Source of the DNA: Macrocystis pyrifera
Taxonomy: Eukaryota > Sar > Phaeophyceae > Laminariales > Laminariaceae
DNA length: 64,000 bases
Reading direction: 5' to 3'
Assembly: GCA_031763025.1 (NCBI GenBank)
Contig: JASSKH010000017.1
Span: 2,689,924-2,753,923 of the forward strand
Shown here: positions 21,576 through 33,322 of the stretch, piece by piece
Numbering within the stretch: position 1 is the first letter of the stretch
Layout: each line of letters begins with the position of its first letter
Position numbers and translations under genes: made by a program
The notes under the pieces: generated by a model
Told to the model about the DNA's origin: nothing
What the model saw: the letters and a program-made list of their open reading frames with translations, nothing else
Database searches by the model: none

Positions 21576-22084
21576 TGAAGGGATGATGCGTGTCGAGGCT
21601 CTGTCTTCTATGAGAAGAGATGCAGAGGCGGCACCGAAGTGTCTGTGAAGATCACTTGTGATGAAGAAAAGAGAATGTTTGGAAAAGGCGCTTATGTGGC
21701 CAAATGTGGAAAGAAAGAAGAGTGAGCGAGGTGGGGCATGCCATCACCTGATCACGAGACAATGCCCATGCTACGGGCAGGTGTATTCTACAGCAGCCCG
21801 TCAAGGTTCCTTGAACCGTTCCTAGCAATGTCCCTGCAATGTTCTGCATAGCAAACTCGTAACGTTCTATGCAACGTTACCTGATACTTATGGTGGTAAG
21901 CTAGGCTACCCTGCATTACGATCAGTATGATAGAGGTAAGTTGAATACAGTGCGTCGGCAAGAAGGAACAAACTCAAGTCTCGCCGCATATCGTATTTCT
22001 CCACATCTATCATAAGATACATAGTATGCTCGTGTGAAGTGACTGCACATCAACATAGATATGGATCTCAACGTCCATATTTCA
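21576..22084 (-). mobile_element. Copia LTR, right (5' LTR of the minus-strand element)
   Basis: A 509-bp repeat, TGAAGG...TATTTCA, ~98% identical by eye to 10440-10952 and followed by ATAC at 22085-22088. It lies next to the PBS and gag, so it is the 5' LTR; the promoter should lie here but no TATA box was assigned. Confidence 0.85.
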
Positions 22085-22088
22085 ATAC

Positions 22089-23770
22089 ATACGAAAAAAA
22101 AAAACTCCGGTGTTGGCCAGGCACTTTGTGACCACAGAACTTGTATCTCTCTAGGATTGAAGAATCGGCACGGACACTGGTTGTGCTGGATGTCGACGGG
22201 TAGAAAGAACGGTTTAATGTGAAGAAAACAACAATATTGCGACAAAGAATATACCAGGTATATGTTTAGCTCGTTGGAGAATTTCAGTAATGGTACGCGA
22301 AATTTTTCTGTGACGACAACAGCATCACACCGAGAAGTCGGAGGAATCAGCATCACGCATGCGACAGGCAACGACACGCACGACCGAAATTTGTATAGAA
22401 TACTCGCCTGTGGTGAGCCGAGGATGACTGGAAGTAAGACTGGAGGCAAGAAATACTCGCCTTAGGCGAGCCGCAACATGACTGGAAGTAAGACTGGAGG
22501 GAAGAAATAGTCGCCTGCGGTGAGCCGCAACATAGTCATAGTAATACACACAACCGACAGCAATCATCTTGGTTCCTTTGGTAAGCCAAAGCCCCATTTC
22601 CTTTTCACCCTTTTAGCCCCTCGATGTAGGCACCGGGCGGTGCTCTTAGGAAGGATGGTGGAATACGTCGCTGTGTCTAACGGGCAGAAAGCAGACAGAC
22701 AAGCCAACAGGTGTTGCATGCTTAAATGTATGTCTGACTATATATATGTATGTACCTACGTATGAATGTCTGTGCGTATGTCTGTATGTCTGTCTGTCTG
22801 ACTACTGTCTGTCGGTCTGTCTGTCCGTCTGTCTGTATGTATATACAAGGTTTTCCTTCGTAGTGTAGGGGTAAGATGGAGTCGCTTCTTGTACGACTTC
22901 GTTTGGTTGGCTTTGGGTTATTCCGCCATTTTCCACAGGTTATAAGCTGCAATTGAGGTAATGGTGTAAAGAGAGTCAACCAGACGAAATTGTATTTGTG
23001 CCCTTTGGTCCGGGGCAAAGGTTGAGTAGTGGCATGGCGGGGATGATCTATTGATTAAAGGGGGGTTCGGTACGGGGGGGAAGGCAGCAGTGCCCGCAAC
23101 GACAACTGTTATGGCACTGTCGTACAGCAGTTGTTGGGCGGCCGCGATTTCGATATTTACTACTTATGGTAGAGTTGCCTTCGGAGACGTTGTGTTAAAA
23201 CAACAATGACGGCGGTGACACAAGAAATGAAGACCCACATCAACATGACTGAATACTTGTTTGTGTATCTATCTACATCGTTTGCCTGCATTCGCTAATA
23301 AATCATTAACTCTATTTCCAGTACAAATAACAGTCGTTGGAATTTTTAATTATTGTACAAAGGGGGCTTGGCCGTGGCGGGCTGACGCCCGCCTGCGGCT
23401 CCGCGCATGCCCGTAATGGCTAAGGGCGTACCGGTGTGCAACTCGAGGCTGTTAGTGCGATAGTACTACCAAGGGGTGCATTAAAAAAAACGAATTTGAG
23501 TGAAGAGAAAGAAAACGCTGCAAACACAAGAGAAACAAACATTGCCATCCGCCATCCGGCCCAACAACGCATTACTCGTTCGTATACAGCAGCAAGCAAC
23601 ACTACAAAGTACTACGCACGAGACGCTCGGCGTCCGTACTGTATACTTCCTGTACAGATAGACACTAAACAATTAGTTGAGCAGCAGTCGACCGAGTTAA
23701 TCGACAGTACGAAGCGCCGGCGATTAGGTTGGTGCAGCAAGTTCAGCAGCAGCAAGCAGCAGCAGCATAG
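22089..23770. other. Intergenic with TCTG microsatellite
   Basis: A run of TATG/TCTG tetranucleotides lies at about 22725-22845. Short words GCCTG(A/C)GGTGAGCCG...ATGACTGGAAGTAAGACTGGAGG repeat at 22405-22515 (three related ~45-60-bp units). TACCAGGTA occurs at 22252-22260. Short ORFs are not supported. Confidence 0.5.
23767..23770. repeat. Target duplication of chromovirus 1 (left)
   Basis: ATAG before the 5' LTR; the same ATAG follows the 3' LTR at 29650-29653. Confidence 0.8.
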
Positions 23771-24283
23771 TGTGATATGAGTGGAGTACTCATGGGCTAT
23801 AGATATAGATGATACGTTGCAGTCTTGTAGTCTCACGAATACGAGAGTAATCCAAAGAATGGATTAACCCGGCGGATATTCCGTGAGTCGAGAGTAACGT
23901 TCTTTTAGGAATGTTCCCTAGGGCAGATAACCCGCTAGACGAGAGTAATGCTCCTTAACGCAGATAGGACCACGAAGTGAGAAGTTCTTATATTAGCAGA
24001 AGAACGACCGGTAGCCATAGGAAAGTTCTGTAGGCGTACATCAGATAAGAGGAATTTAGGGGAGCTTGTGGCGTGGGGTGGGACGAGTATATCTGGGCGT
24101 CGAGTCCCTCCCCCCTACCTCTCACTTCTCTACCAGAGCACCTCCTCAGCTCTCGCCATCAATAAGAAGATCTAAATCAGAAGAAGCGAAGCACTGCTTT
24201 CCAGCTGCCAGAACCACCTGCGTCCCTTACCACTACCCTTACCACTACCATTACCACTACCCTATAGCAGCCACCGCTTCACA
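23771..24283 (+). mobile_element. Chromovirus 1, 5' LTR
   Basis: 513 bp, starting TGTGATATGAGTGG and ending CGCTTCACA. It holds an extra CCATTACCACTA unit near its end compared with the 3' LTR. The 117-codon ORF inside it is also present in the other LTRs; no function is assigned. Confidence 0.9.
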
Positions 24284-24315
24284 TCTGGCGTCGTCGGCTC
24301 GAGGTCGGGAGCATC

Positions 24316-27300
24316 GTGTGGGCGATCAAACGCCTCCGCGGAAACTTATGGTCCACCCGCTTCCAGATCTACTCGGACCACAAGGCGCGCGAGAACATCG
24401 CCAAGGTCGGAGAACATAACGCCCGTGTCAGGCGCTGGCTCGAGTTCCTTTCAGCGTACACCTACACGCTGGAGTACCGGAAGGGCACGGCCATCGGCAA
24501 CGCCGACTTCCTCTCCCGGCTTCCCCAACCGGCTACCGACGCCGACCGCACCGGACGCAACCGCCTCACTGGCCCCGACACCGTCGGCATCTACCTCATC
24601 CGCCCCTGCGGCTTCGCGCCGAACGACCCTTCCACCCCGGGTATCGGCTTGGGTGGGCTCGTGCCCCCCCCTTCCAGACCCATCCCAACCGTCCAGCCGC
24701 TCCCCTTCACCGACGACGACTTCCGCGACTTTCGCCTACTGGGACCACGTATGGAGCACCCCACCCTTTCCCCCGCAACTCACACCTTCGTCGGGCTTAT
24801 TGCGACCCGCGACTCCACCACCGGACAGCTTGCCGGCACCGAGAATGCCGCCGAGAACACCGGAGCTCCTCCAGGCTCGACTTCCAGGCCGTCCGTCATC
24901 TCTCCGCCGTCCACCATTGGCACCACGACACCAGCCCTTCCAGGTCCGATATCTTCTCGGACCCGCCATCGCGTCGCCGCTGCCGCGGGAACCCCTCGGC
25001 CTACAGCCGACTATCGGTTTGGACGCTGACCGCCACCCGTCGTACACAAACGATCTACACCCGACTTCCGTGCGACCCCGCCCCCGACCGGGGCCCAGCC
25101 AAGACTTTCTCACCCGACGACGCCTCCAGCTACAGCCCCCGCGCCACCCGCACCATCGACGCCACCCAAGCCATTGGCGCCCACTACACAAAAAGCTACC
25201 CGTTCAACAACGTCTTCTCCGCCGACTCCAACACCACCGTCAGAGCCCCTTCCGGAACCCGTCGTCGAACCCGATGACGACCCCTACCTCCTCGCCCGCG
25301 CCGGGCACTACACCTACAAAGACTGGGCGTGATAACAATGCGCGGAGCCCCTGTGCTGCGCCACCATCCGCTTCCTGTCGTTGGACTCCCCCGCCCCCAC
25401 GCCGCACGACCTCGTGGATTTCATCCCCCCGGCCCGACGCCCACAACTTTCGGACGTCCTCACTCTTGCCTCCAAAAGCAAGCTGCACCGTACCGACGAC
25501 GAAACCACCCTCCTGGTCCAACGACCATCCACAACCTCACCCGGGAACAGCCTACCACCACCCACCCCCTCTAACCCACGCGTCTACGTGCCAATGTCAA
25601 TGCGCCCTTGGGTGCTGAACACATGCCACGCCACCACCTCTCTACACCTGGGAGTCATCCGAACGGTCCGCATGCTGGCACGTTTCTTTCGGTGGATTGG
25701 CATGGACACTTCCGTCCGCTGGTGGATCCATCGTTGCCCTCAATGCCAGGCGCGGAAGACCTCCCGGCAAAACCATTCGTTGGCCCATCCTTTCTCTTCC
25801 TTTGCCCAACGGGCCTGGCATCACCGTCAGCGTCGACTACTTCGGGCCCCTGCCGCTCACGCCGCGCGGTAACGTCCACATCCTCCTCTTCACAGATCGC
25901 TTCAGCCGCCGCGCCAATATGTATGCCGTTTCAGCGGCGCAATGCACGGCCGCCGGCACTGCCGACATCTTCCTGAACGAGTACATCCCTCTCTGGGGGA
26001 GCCCGGTTACACTCCTATCCGACACCGGACTACACTTTACCTCCAAGCTCGCGAACATCGTCTACGAACGCCTTGGCATCCACAAGGTCAACACCAGCTC
26101 CTACCACCCCTGCACCAACGGCGGCGTCGAGCGCGTCAACCATGTGCTGGCCCAAATACTCTCTATGGTTGGCAACGAACAGCAGACCGACTGGGACGTG
26201 CTGCTCCCACACGTGTCGTTGGCCTACAACAACTCCGTGAACGCCGCCACAGGGCTTGCACCTAACTAAATCCACATGGGCCGCCTTCCTCGCCTCTCGC
26301 TCTCGGTCTTCGAACCCGACGACATCGGCGGTCACCAAAGCTTGGACCGCGATCACCTGGTTTACATCAACCTCGCCACCGACCGACAACGGCGCGCCTA
26401 TTCCCTCGTCCGCGAACTACACCGACTCACTGTCTCGCGTCTCCAGCGCCGCAACGCGCCCATCATGGCCGCCCTCCTAGCATCCCCCCCCTTCACCGTA
26501 GGCGACGGGGTTTGGATCTACAACTCCGCCTCAACCATCCGCCAAGGCGTCAAAAAGGGCACCGACGCAACTGTCCTCAAGACGAAGCTTCCCCTGAACT
26601 AAAATGGCCCTTCAAGGTCCTCGTCGTAGGGCCGACGCCCGCCTCAAACACCCCCGACAATCGCCCCCTTCACGACAAGTTACTTTTCCTCGACCTTCTA
26701 TCCGACCTTCCGGGACGGGACTCCAAGCCACGCGAAACGATGCAAACCTTGCCGGAACCCCGACGACACCAGCGACATCCCCAAGCATCTGCCCGCAGAC
26801 CTTACTACATACGTGCTCACAGCTTCTGCCGCCAAGTCCCCACCTTACCACGTCACCGTCGACGACGTCACTCCTCCACCGGAACGCCTCGAGGTCGAGC
26901 AGATCACTGGCCATCAACTCGTACGCGGCCGCGGTGGGGTCATCGCCATTCTGTACGAGACTCACTGGACTGGACTTCTCAGCCCCTCTTGGGAACGCGA
27001 GCTGGACTTTCAACATTTCCGGTGCCACATCCTACTGTACTGGTCACGATCACCAACCCAGCACCGCCAGACAAACCGCCTCTACCGCCAGATGCGCACC
27101 GGCGCCGCTCACCGCGAACTGGCCCGATCTCAAGGACAAATCTTCCTCGCCCCAGGCTACGCCTTGGTCTCCCGCAGCCTTTGGCTCCACAACTTCAGCA
27201 CCACCATCCTACCCTCCGGAGCACACATATGGTACAAGGCACGCGACGGCCTTTGGTGGCTGGGCAAGGTCGCTCACAGCTCACCCCCTGACGCCTCTTC

Positions 27301-27466
27301 GGGAACTCCACCGGAGCCTTTACCGGGAAGCTCCTACATCGTCCGGTTCCTGGACGACCCCGGCCCGATCAAGATCGACCTCCAGCCCGCCCGCTACACT
27401 ACAGCACGGAACGCCGTATACGGATCTTGGTGTCTTCAACGCCATGGGAATGAGAGCCTAGCACGT
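24316..27466 (+). pseudogene. Chromovirus 1 pol remnant (RNase H tail, integrase, chromodomain)
   Basis: RNase H C-terminus at 24316-24530 (FQIYSDHKARENI, EYRKGTAIGNADFLSRLPQP). A Pro-rich linker follows. The integrase zinc region is at about 25617-25770 (CHATTSLH..., WWIHRCPQCQARK) and the core at 25815-26270 (VDYFGPLPLTPRGNVHILLF, LLSDTGLHF, NGGVERVNH; the D, D and E catalytic residues remain, but the usual N after SD is T). Damage: stop at 25330, 1-base insertion at ~25775, stop TAA at 26267, stop at ~26600. A chromodomain-like stretch is at about 26880-27050 and a Tudor-like module at about 27215-27440. Compare the better-preserved copy at 51367-53300. Confidence 0.9.
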
Positions 27467-27530
27467 GGGGTGCTGCGGAACTCTGTTGTGTCCCGCGACG
27501 TGCTAGGCTCTCATTCCCATGGCGTTGAAG
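27434..27530. repeat. Perfect 33-bp inverted repeat at the end of pol
   Basis: 27434-27466 and 27498-27530 are exact reverse complements (CTTCAACGCCATGGGAATGA... and its mirror), separated by 31 bp. The second chromovirus has only the first arm; there TCCCGCG is followed directly by GAACCCCCA. The second arm is therefore a 32-bp templated inverted insertion specific to this copy. Confidence 0.9.
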
Positions 27531-29145
27531 AACCCCCACCGTTTCCACTCCCCCCCCTGGTTAGCCTTGGTTTAGCCTTTTGCTTGTTCTGAGTATTTGG
27601 TTCTGGTTAGTCTACAACATCTTAAGAGTAATTCTTCAGGGTTAGTCTTCAATAGTCATCAGCAGTCATCTTCTTGGGAGTGTTTGTTTCAATCTACCGC
27701 CACCGGTATCGCTTGACCGACCCCGTGTTGGCTATCGATCCGAGGCTGTGTATGTTTCTTTCTTGGGCGTGTTTGGGAGTATCATCGCCTCCCCCCCCCG
27801 GCCTCCTCGTTTGCTTTTCTTCTTATCGCCTACGTCTGCGTGTAGCCTCCCTACGTTCAGGCCGCTGAGTCGTAGCGATACCTTCATTTGCATTTGTGTT
27901 TGTGCTCCACTAGCCTACAGCCAATTATCGGCGATATCACGCCGAGGTAAAATCGTGTTGTAGCCTGAGCTGTACCCTGACCATAGTCGGCTTCCGCCGA
28001 CCCGTGTTTCAGACGGTCATCCGAGCTAGGACTATATCGAGCTTCCAGCTCACCCGTGTTTTTTCCATGGTTGCCAAGTAGGGTCCTGATAGCATTGCCG
28101 CCCCGGAAGGCCGTTAGTTATCGGCCATACATAGTGCCATACATAGTGGTTCGGGCATAATCGATTTCTCCTGACCTGCGTCTAGCTTTTGGTCTGTTTT
28201 CTGGTCCCGATGGCATTCTGTTTTCTCTTTCCCTTTTCTTCCTCTTTTCTTCTTGTTCGGTATTTCGCACACCCCTCTGTCCTCTGGCAAACGACACCAC
28301 GTTTGATGTCGCCCCGGTTGACCGAGTTGCACACGCTAGTGTTTGGGCCCCGCGCTATCTACCACTTCGAACTGCACGCATTAGGCCGATTTTCTTGCGG
28401 ATTTTCTTGCCGCCACCGTCTTTGAGTTTGTTTTTGTTGAGTTGGTTACCTTGCTACGTTTGCGGGTATTGTTCACACCACGAACAGGTCTCCGAGACGC
28501 CGCGTTGCTCGTTCCGTCTCTCGGTTTTAGTAGTCCCTAGTGCACGCAGCCCTCATAGCACTCTAGCGGTGTCCCTTCTGTCTCGCGTGATGTCTACCAT
28601 GTTAGGACCTTCGCCACAAGACAAGGCATGGCGCCTAGCGGATATATATATATTATGTTTTTGAATTGTGATCACTCTCTCCTTTTTAGAGTTTCCTCGT
28701 TCGCCAACCCGGTTCAGCGAACAACCCTATCGTACCTCCTTGGGCCCCAGACAATGGCTCCAGTAATACGTTTGTACGTCCTTCTTTTGCGTTCACTTCG
28801 GTCTTCGTTTTCTTCTTCAGCCTTCACATCGGCTTCTGTCTCCTTCTGCGTCTTACTTTGTTTTCACTTTGGGTGATTTTTCCTTTCGCCTCTGCTTTGA
28901 GTTCTGTCTATCTCTTCTTTAGTCTCCCTTTTAGTGGTTGTTCTGAGCGAACACCCCCCCTTCGTAGTGTTTGGGTCTTAGCACGAGGTGTGGGGGGATC
29001 TATAGCCTCGTTTGTTTTGTTTGGAATAGCCGCATCTTCGACCACCTTTTCCCTGGCCGTTTGGGATGAACTTTGTCATCACCCTACGACCATCTTGTGG
29101 CGACCGTCTTGTGGTCTGCATATACGACTATTCAGGGTGGGCTAA
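27531..29145 (+). other. Chromovirus 1, 3' non-coding region
   Basis: About 1.6 kb matching 53262-54855 of the second copy. Many short T-rich ORFs exist, but none is conserved as a frame between the copies beyond ~90 codons. No envelope-like gene is recognised. TTCAGGGTGGGCTAA before the 3' LTR is the candidate polypurine tract. Confidence 0.6.
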
Positions 29146-29649
29146 TGTGATATGAGTGGAGTAATCATGGGCTATAGATATAGATGATACGTTGCAGTCT
29201 TGTAGTCTCACGAATAATACGAGAATAATCCAAAGAATGGATTAACCCGGCGGATATTCCGTGAGTCGAGAGTAACGTTCTTTTAGGAATGTTCCCTAGG
29301 GCAGATAACCCGCTAGACGAGAGTAATGTTCCTTAACGAAGATAGGACCACGAAGTAAGAAGTTCTTATATTAGCAGAAGAACGACCGGTAGCCATAGGA
29401 AAGTTCTGTAGGCGTACATCAGATAAGAGGAATTTAGGAGAGCTTGTGGCGTGGGGTGGGACGAGTATATCTGGGCGTCGAGTCCCTCCCCCCTACCTCT
29501 CACTTCTCTACCAGAGCACCTCCTCAGCTCTCGCCATCAATAAGAAGATCTAAATCAGAAGAAGCGAAGCACTGCTTTCCAGCTGCCAGAACCACCTGCG
29601 TCCCTTACCACTACCCTTACCACTACCCTATAGCGGCCACCGCTTCACA
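29146..29649 (+). mobile_element. Chromovirus 1, 3' LTR
   Basis: 504 bp, TGTGATATGAGTGG...CGCTTCACA, followed by ATAG (29650-29653). It differs from the 5' LTR by about eight substitutions, a short AAT insertion and one repeat unit. Confidence 0.9.
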
Positions 29650-29653
29650 ATAG

Positions 29654-29944
29654 CGTACAGGTACATATCACACGAAAAGTACGCTGGCACGAGACCTCCG
29701 CCGAGACGCCATATAGATGTCAATTGCGAGACGGTACTCGTACAACTTCCGAAGCAGATGGATCCGTCTTTCAGCTTTAAGATGCGGAGATAAATCACCG
29801 AGAGGAGTTGACTTGCACACTAACCATGCTTATACGGGAGTCAGCAGCAAAAACATATCGCAGACAAAACAGCAGCACTAGCAGCAGAACAGAACAGCGG
29901 CAGGACAAACATAGCAGTAGCACCAGGGCAGCGGATGAACTGCG

Positions 29945-29975
<31 letters not shown>

Positions 29976-30180
29976 CACATCATGCACGCCCGCGGCTACC
30001 CCTGGCGCAATAGTCGGGGCAGGGGAGCCCGGTGTCGCACGAGGAGGAAGAAGCACGATGTCGTCGCTCGTCGTAACCGGTACATGTTCATGTGTCTTCA
30101 ATTTTTGCTTGGCGGTTACACGATAAAAAAGAAAAACGCCTGCACAATACAACCGAAACTCCACGCCACATGTGATACTG
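29654..30180. other. Intergenic with CAG microsatellite
   Basis: A (CAG)n tract lies at about 29945-29972, with looser CAG words from 29840. The overlapping Ser- or Cys-rich ORFs are artefacts. Confidence 0.5.
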
Positions 30181-30186
30181 GTGCCC

Positions 30187-30290
30187 AATGGCGATGACGA
30201 GTACTCGTCATTGCCATTGCTGGTGCCTAATGGGAATGAATATATACAGTCATTCCCATTGATGGCAATCATTGCCATTGCTGCTGCCTG
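30187..30290. repeat. Nested CAATGGCAATGAC palindromes
   Basis: AATGGCGATGACGAGT and its mirror form a nearly perfect 32-bp palindrome (30187-30218). AATGGGAATGA and TCATTCCCATT form a second hairpin (30231-30262). GGCAATCATTGCCATTGC then repeats the half-site. Three related dyads therefore sit within ~100 bp. Confidence 0.75.
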
Positions 30291-30302
30291 CTGAGTGTAA
30301 AT

Positions 30303-30800
30303 AAAAAACCAAATCTTAGACACCGTTTTTACCTCCACCACTGCACCGCTCCTCCCGCGGCGTAGACTCATCCGATTCGGTCGAAACCCAAGACCCCGTC
30401 TTCTCTGCTTCACAGAGCCTGGTTGCCCGACGTGCACAGCGGCCGAAGAGGCTCGTGACGCTCGTTTCCCGACCGTATGCTAGCCTACGAATGTCAACAT
30501 TTTTGCGCAAAACTCGTGCTTTCACACGTAAAATAGCCTGAATCGGAATTTCGACACTCGTTTCTAGAACGCCCAACCCTCAACGCACAAGCAACGGCGG
30601 AGCATAAGACCGGCCACCCCAGCCCATATTCCCCACACTCTTGCCGCCATGAGCTGTCGAAAGCCGCGGAGGATTCGGCCTCTTCCGTTTCGGCCAAAGG
30701 AGAAGAGGTCTAATTTGGGTGCTGGCATCGAAAACAAAATATTTTTACCGTCACGAGCGAGCAGAGATGTCGGTTGACGGCACATTTGCCCCTTGACAGG
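30303..30800. other. Intergenic
   Basis: No gene recognised. The C-rich part at 30340-30450 shares words with 6470-6560. Confidence 0.4.
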
Positions 30801-30802
30801 CA

Positions 30803-31187
30803 GCCGTCAAGGACATCTCAATGCTCAACACTATTATATTGCAGGAGAGGGTTTGACGGGTCAACGGTAGGCCTGACGGGGCAAAGGTAGGCCGTCAACC
30901 AAAATCTTTGGCCACTTTACTGTGATAAATCAAGTATCGACCACTTAACTCGTCCAACTCACAGCTGATGTTTTTGTAAAAAGCTTCTGCGGGATTCGAG
31001 CACAGCACACCCGGCCACAGCTGTCAAGGACATCCTAATCGTAAAAACTATAATATTTTGGAAGAGGGTTTGACGGGCCAAGAGTAGGCCTGACTCGGCA
31101 AAGGTAGGCCGACAACCAAATTCTTTGGCCACGAGACTGTGATAAATCATGTATCGACCACTCAATTGGTCCAACTCACAGCTGACG
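30803..31187. repeat. Diverged tandem duplication (~215-bp step)
   Basis: GTCAAGGACATC...GAGGGTTTGACGGG...AGGCCTGAC...GGCAAAGGTAGGCC...TTTGGCCAC...GTATCGACCACT...CCAACTCACAGCTGA occurs at 30803-30969 and again at 31018-31187. The GTATCGACC...ACTCACAGCTGACG end also appears in the palindromic element at 33101-33322. Confidence 0.85.
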
Positions 31188-33098
31188 TATTCACACCAGC
31201 CGGCAGCCAGGGCACGACGCAAGCACGCGCGAGGCCGCCCCCGACACAGTCGGAATCGGGGACGACGATGAGGCAGTTTCGTCCCGTGAGATGAACCTCA
31301 TCTCGCGCTAGCACGGACAACGCCAAAAAATGCATCTAAGAAACGCTGAGGAGCGATGAGAGCACAGGGCCAGCAACAATATCGTATATATCTTTTGTGT
31401 GTTTTGATCAGATTGCATCCTCGAATCGGAAACTAAATAAATGCTATTAGTAAAACACAAATACCAAAGTAATAATATTACCCACCGCCAAAAAATACTG
31501 GTACGCAATTAATGCGGGGGGGGTTCGAATTCACGTGTCTGTGTCTGCGCTCGTCAGTCGACCGCCTACCGACAACATGTTTTTACATCGTCCCAGGTAT
31601 ATTTCAGGTTTATCCTTTTGGGGTTGTTGATTGAAAAAATAAAAACGGACCTTTCATCTTGGATTTATGCCACAGCTAGGAGCGGCTGTCTTGCTCAGTT
31701 TTGAGTGTTCATCGATTCTGACTCGAGCTTTGGGGATCCAACTTTTTACTTGACTTTTTGAATTAAAAATGACTTTGTGTAGAAAAAGTTGTTTTGGAAT
31801 GAGCGTGGAAATGATCGACCTGAAAATAGTGTGAAAGTATTGTCTTCGAATCAGTGCGGATAGGTTCATCACAATCCAGCGTCGGGGGATCCGCCGCCGC
31901 TCTCGGGGAGAGAGCGAGCCGTCACCGGGAGAGCGCCTCTGCGCGCGCCCCGCTCGCCGACTTCGTCATCGGCGCCCGCTCTTTTGTCGGGGTCACCGAG
32001 GGCGTTGTTACAGGTACAGCACAGCAACAACAGCAAAAAACAAAGAATCAGTGTCGAAACTGCTGTATTATTATAATAGTAAACTACGAGTAGCACACTC
32101 AAAACCTATCCGCTAAATTGGAGCCGGAAGGTATAGGGATATCATACAGGAGGAGCACATATATATGTCAGGAGTCATACGTCAAGCAAGGCAAAACATG
32201 TCCTGTCAAAGGCCCGAGGCTTCCACACTAACACTTGATTGTTTCGTGTAGGTCAGTCAAGGCATCTCAAGACAAAGTTGCAGTCTGTCAACGGGTGAAA
32301 GTGCTGTCTCCTGACATCGTTTCTGCGGAGAGCTAAACAGCAAACCGAACGCGAAAAAAGAGGTTTTAAAAAAATCTGGTGATTCTCGCACGGCCAAGCA
32401 TTAGTGACAAATAATACGTATGTAAACGTAAGTTTCATCGTACCACATGCCTCATAAAATAATGAAGACAGAAACACAAAAAAAACACCGAACACAGCAA
32501 CAACAAAAACTGGAAAGCAGCAAGAAGAGTTGCAGGTATACCAGTACAGCAGCAGCAGACCAGCAGCAGCCGTAGGCAGAGAGCAGAGCAGGACCTCTGA
32601 CTATGGATTCCCCTTTCTCCCGTACTCTTGCTTTCCTCAACCATACAGCAGTATTACAGTGTTTTGCTCTGTCCTCATATCGTGTTTCAAAAAGAACTAC
32701 TACAGCATTATACTTCAATTTACTATGGAAGGTACATGCAGCAGAAGTAGTAGTACTACTAATAGTACGTACTGGTACGTTTTCTTGTTTGCTGTCACAG
32801 CTGTCAAGACACAGCAGCAGCTGTCCGTGGTGACGGCATGCGGGCAAATCGTGACATATTGCTGACTCGGAAGTACATATGGGCTAGTCCTGCCGTGCGT
32901 ACGTCACCACAAGTTCTGACCCTGAAAGCCCGCCTGCTGCAGGCTAGTTGTGCTGTGCATCGTCGCCTGCTGTCAGCTGCTGACTTAACCAGCCTGCTTG
33001 GGCTTGTCGTACCGACCAATTGAGGTACGAACCGAAGAGCTGGCAAGTGACACCGACTCCAAATATTGTAAATTAGTTTTTATAAGAAACTAGGGACA
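31188..33098. other. Intergenic
   Basis: No confident gene. A short hairpin (GAGATGA, 3 bases, TCATCTC) lies near 31290-31306. CAGCAG-rich words lie at 32540-32590 and 32810-32825. ORFs of 60-130 codons here are not supported by a family or splice signals. Confidence 0.4.
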
Positions 33099-33100
33099 TA

Positions 33101-33322
33101 ATGGAAAACGCGCGCGGTTCACGCAGCTTGCAAAGTTGAGTATCGACCGATCTGCCGATCGGTTGAACTCACAGCTGACGTGCTTTCGCGCGCGCGCGGT
33201 TCACGCAGCTTGCAAAGTTGAGTATCGACCGATCTGCCGATCGGTTGAACTCACAGCTGACGTGCTTTCTAAAAGTTGAGTACTCAACTTTGCAAGCTGC
33301 GTGAACCGCGCGCGTTTTCCAT
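33101..33322. mobile_element. Foldback MITE with internal 83-bp duplication
   Basis: Ends ATGGAAAACGCGCGCGGTTC and the inverted match, ~45 bp of TIR each side, flanked by TA (33099-33100 and 33323-33324). The left arm plus adjoining sequence (GGTTCACGCAGCTTGC...GCTGACGTGCTTTC) is tandemly duplicated at about 33114 and 33197. No ORF. Confidence 0.75.

Larger units (their letters stand above)
10440..22084 (-). mobile_element. Composite, rearranged Ty1/Copia retrotransposon
   Basis: Read on the minus strand the order is: 5' LTR (21576-22084), primer-binding site, gag, protease/integrase start, a scrambled LTR/PBS junction (18586-18775), an inverted pol copy (16106-18585, + strand), a 25-bp centre, a second pol copy (13307-15900, minus strand), a 2.3-kb 3' region with a minisatellite, and the 3' LTR (10440-10952). 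A 4-bp ATAC flanks the whole on both sides. Gag-PR-IN-RT-RNase H order is that of Pseudoviridae/Copia. Frameshifts, a duplicated zinc domain and the inversion make it non-functional. It is probably the product of template switching or self-integration of the cDNA; that is inference. Confidence 0.75.
23771..29649 (+). mobile_element. Ty3/Gypsy chromovirus 1, internally deleted
   Basis: A 5,879-bp element bounded by TGTGAT...TCACA LTRs and a 4-bp ATAG duplication. The interior begins directly in RNase H: gag, protease and reverse transcriptase are missing. RNase H tail, integrase, chromodomain and a further C-terminal domain follow, then ~1.7 kb of 3' non-coding sequence. Its two LTRs are ~98% identical by eye, so insertion is fairly recent. 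It can only move with help in trans. Confidence 0.9.

Noticed and set aside
24284..24310. Gypsy primer-binding site TGGCGTCGTCGGC
   Set aside because: TGG directly after the LTR is suggestive, but no tRNA could be assigned and the adjoining interior is a deletion junction, so it is not annotated.
27531..29145. Envelope-like gene between pol and 3' LTR
   Set aside because: No frame is conserved between the two chromovirus copies and no signal peptide or membrane anchor is seen.
23771..29649. Autonomous chromovirus
   Set aside because: Gag, protease and reverse transcriptase are absent and pol has several stops and frameshifts.
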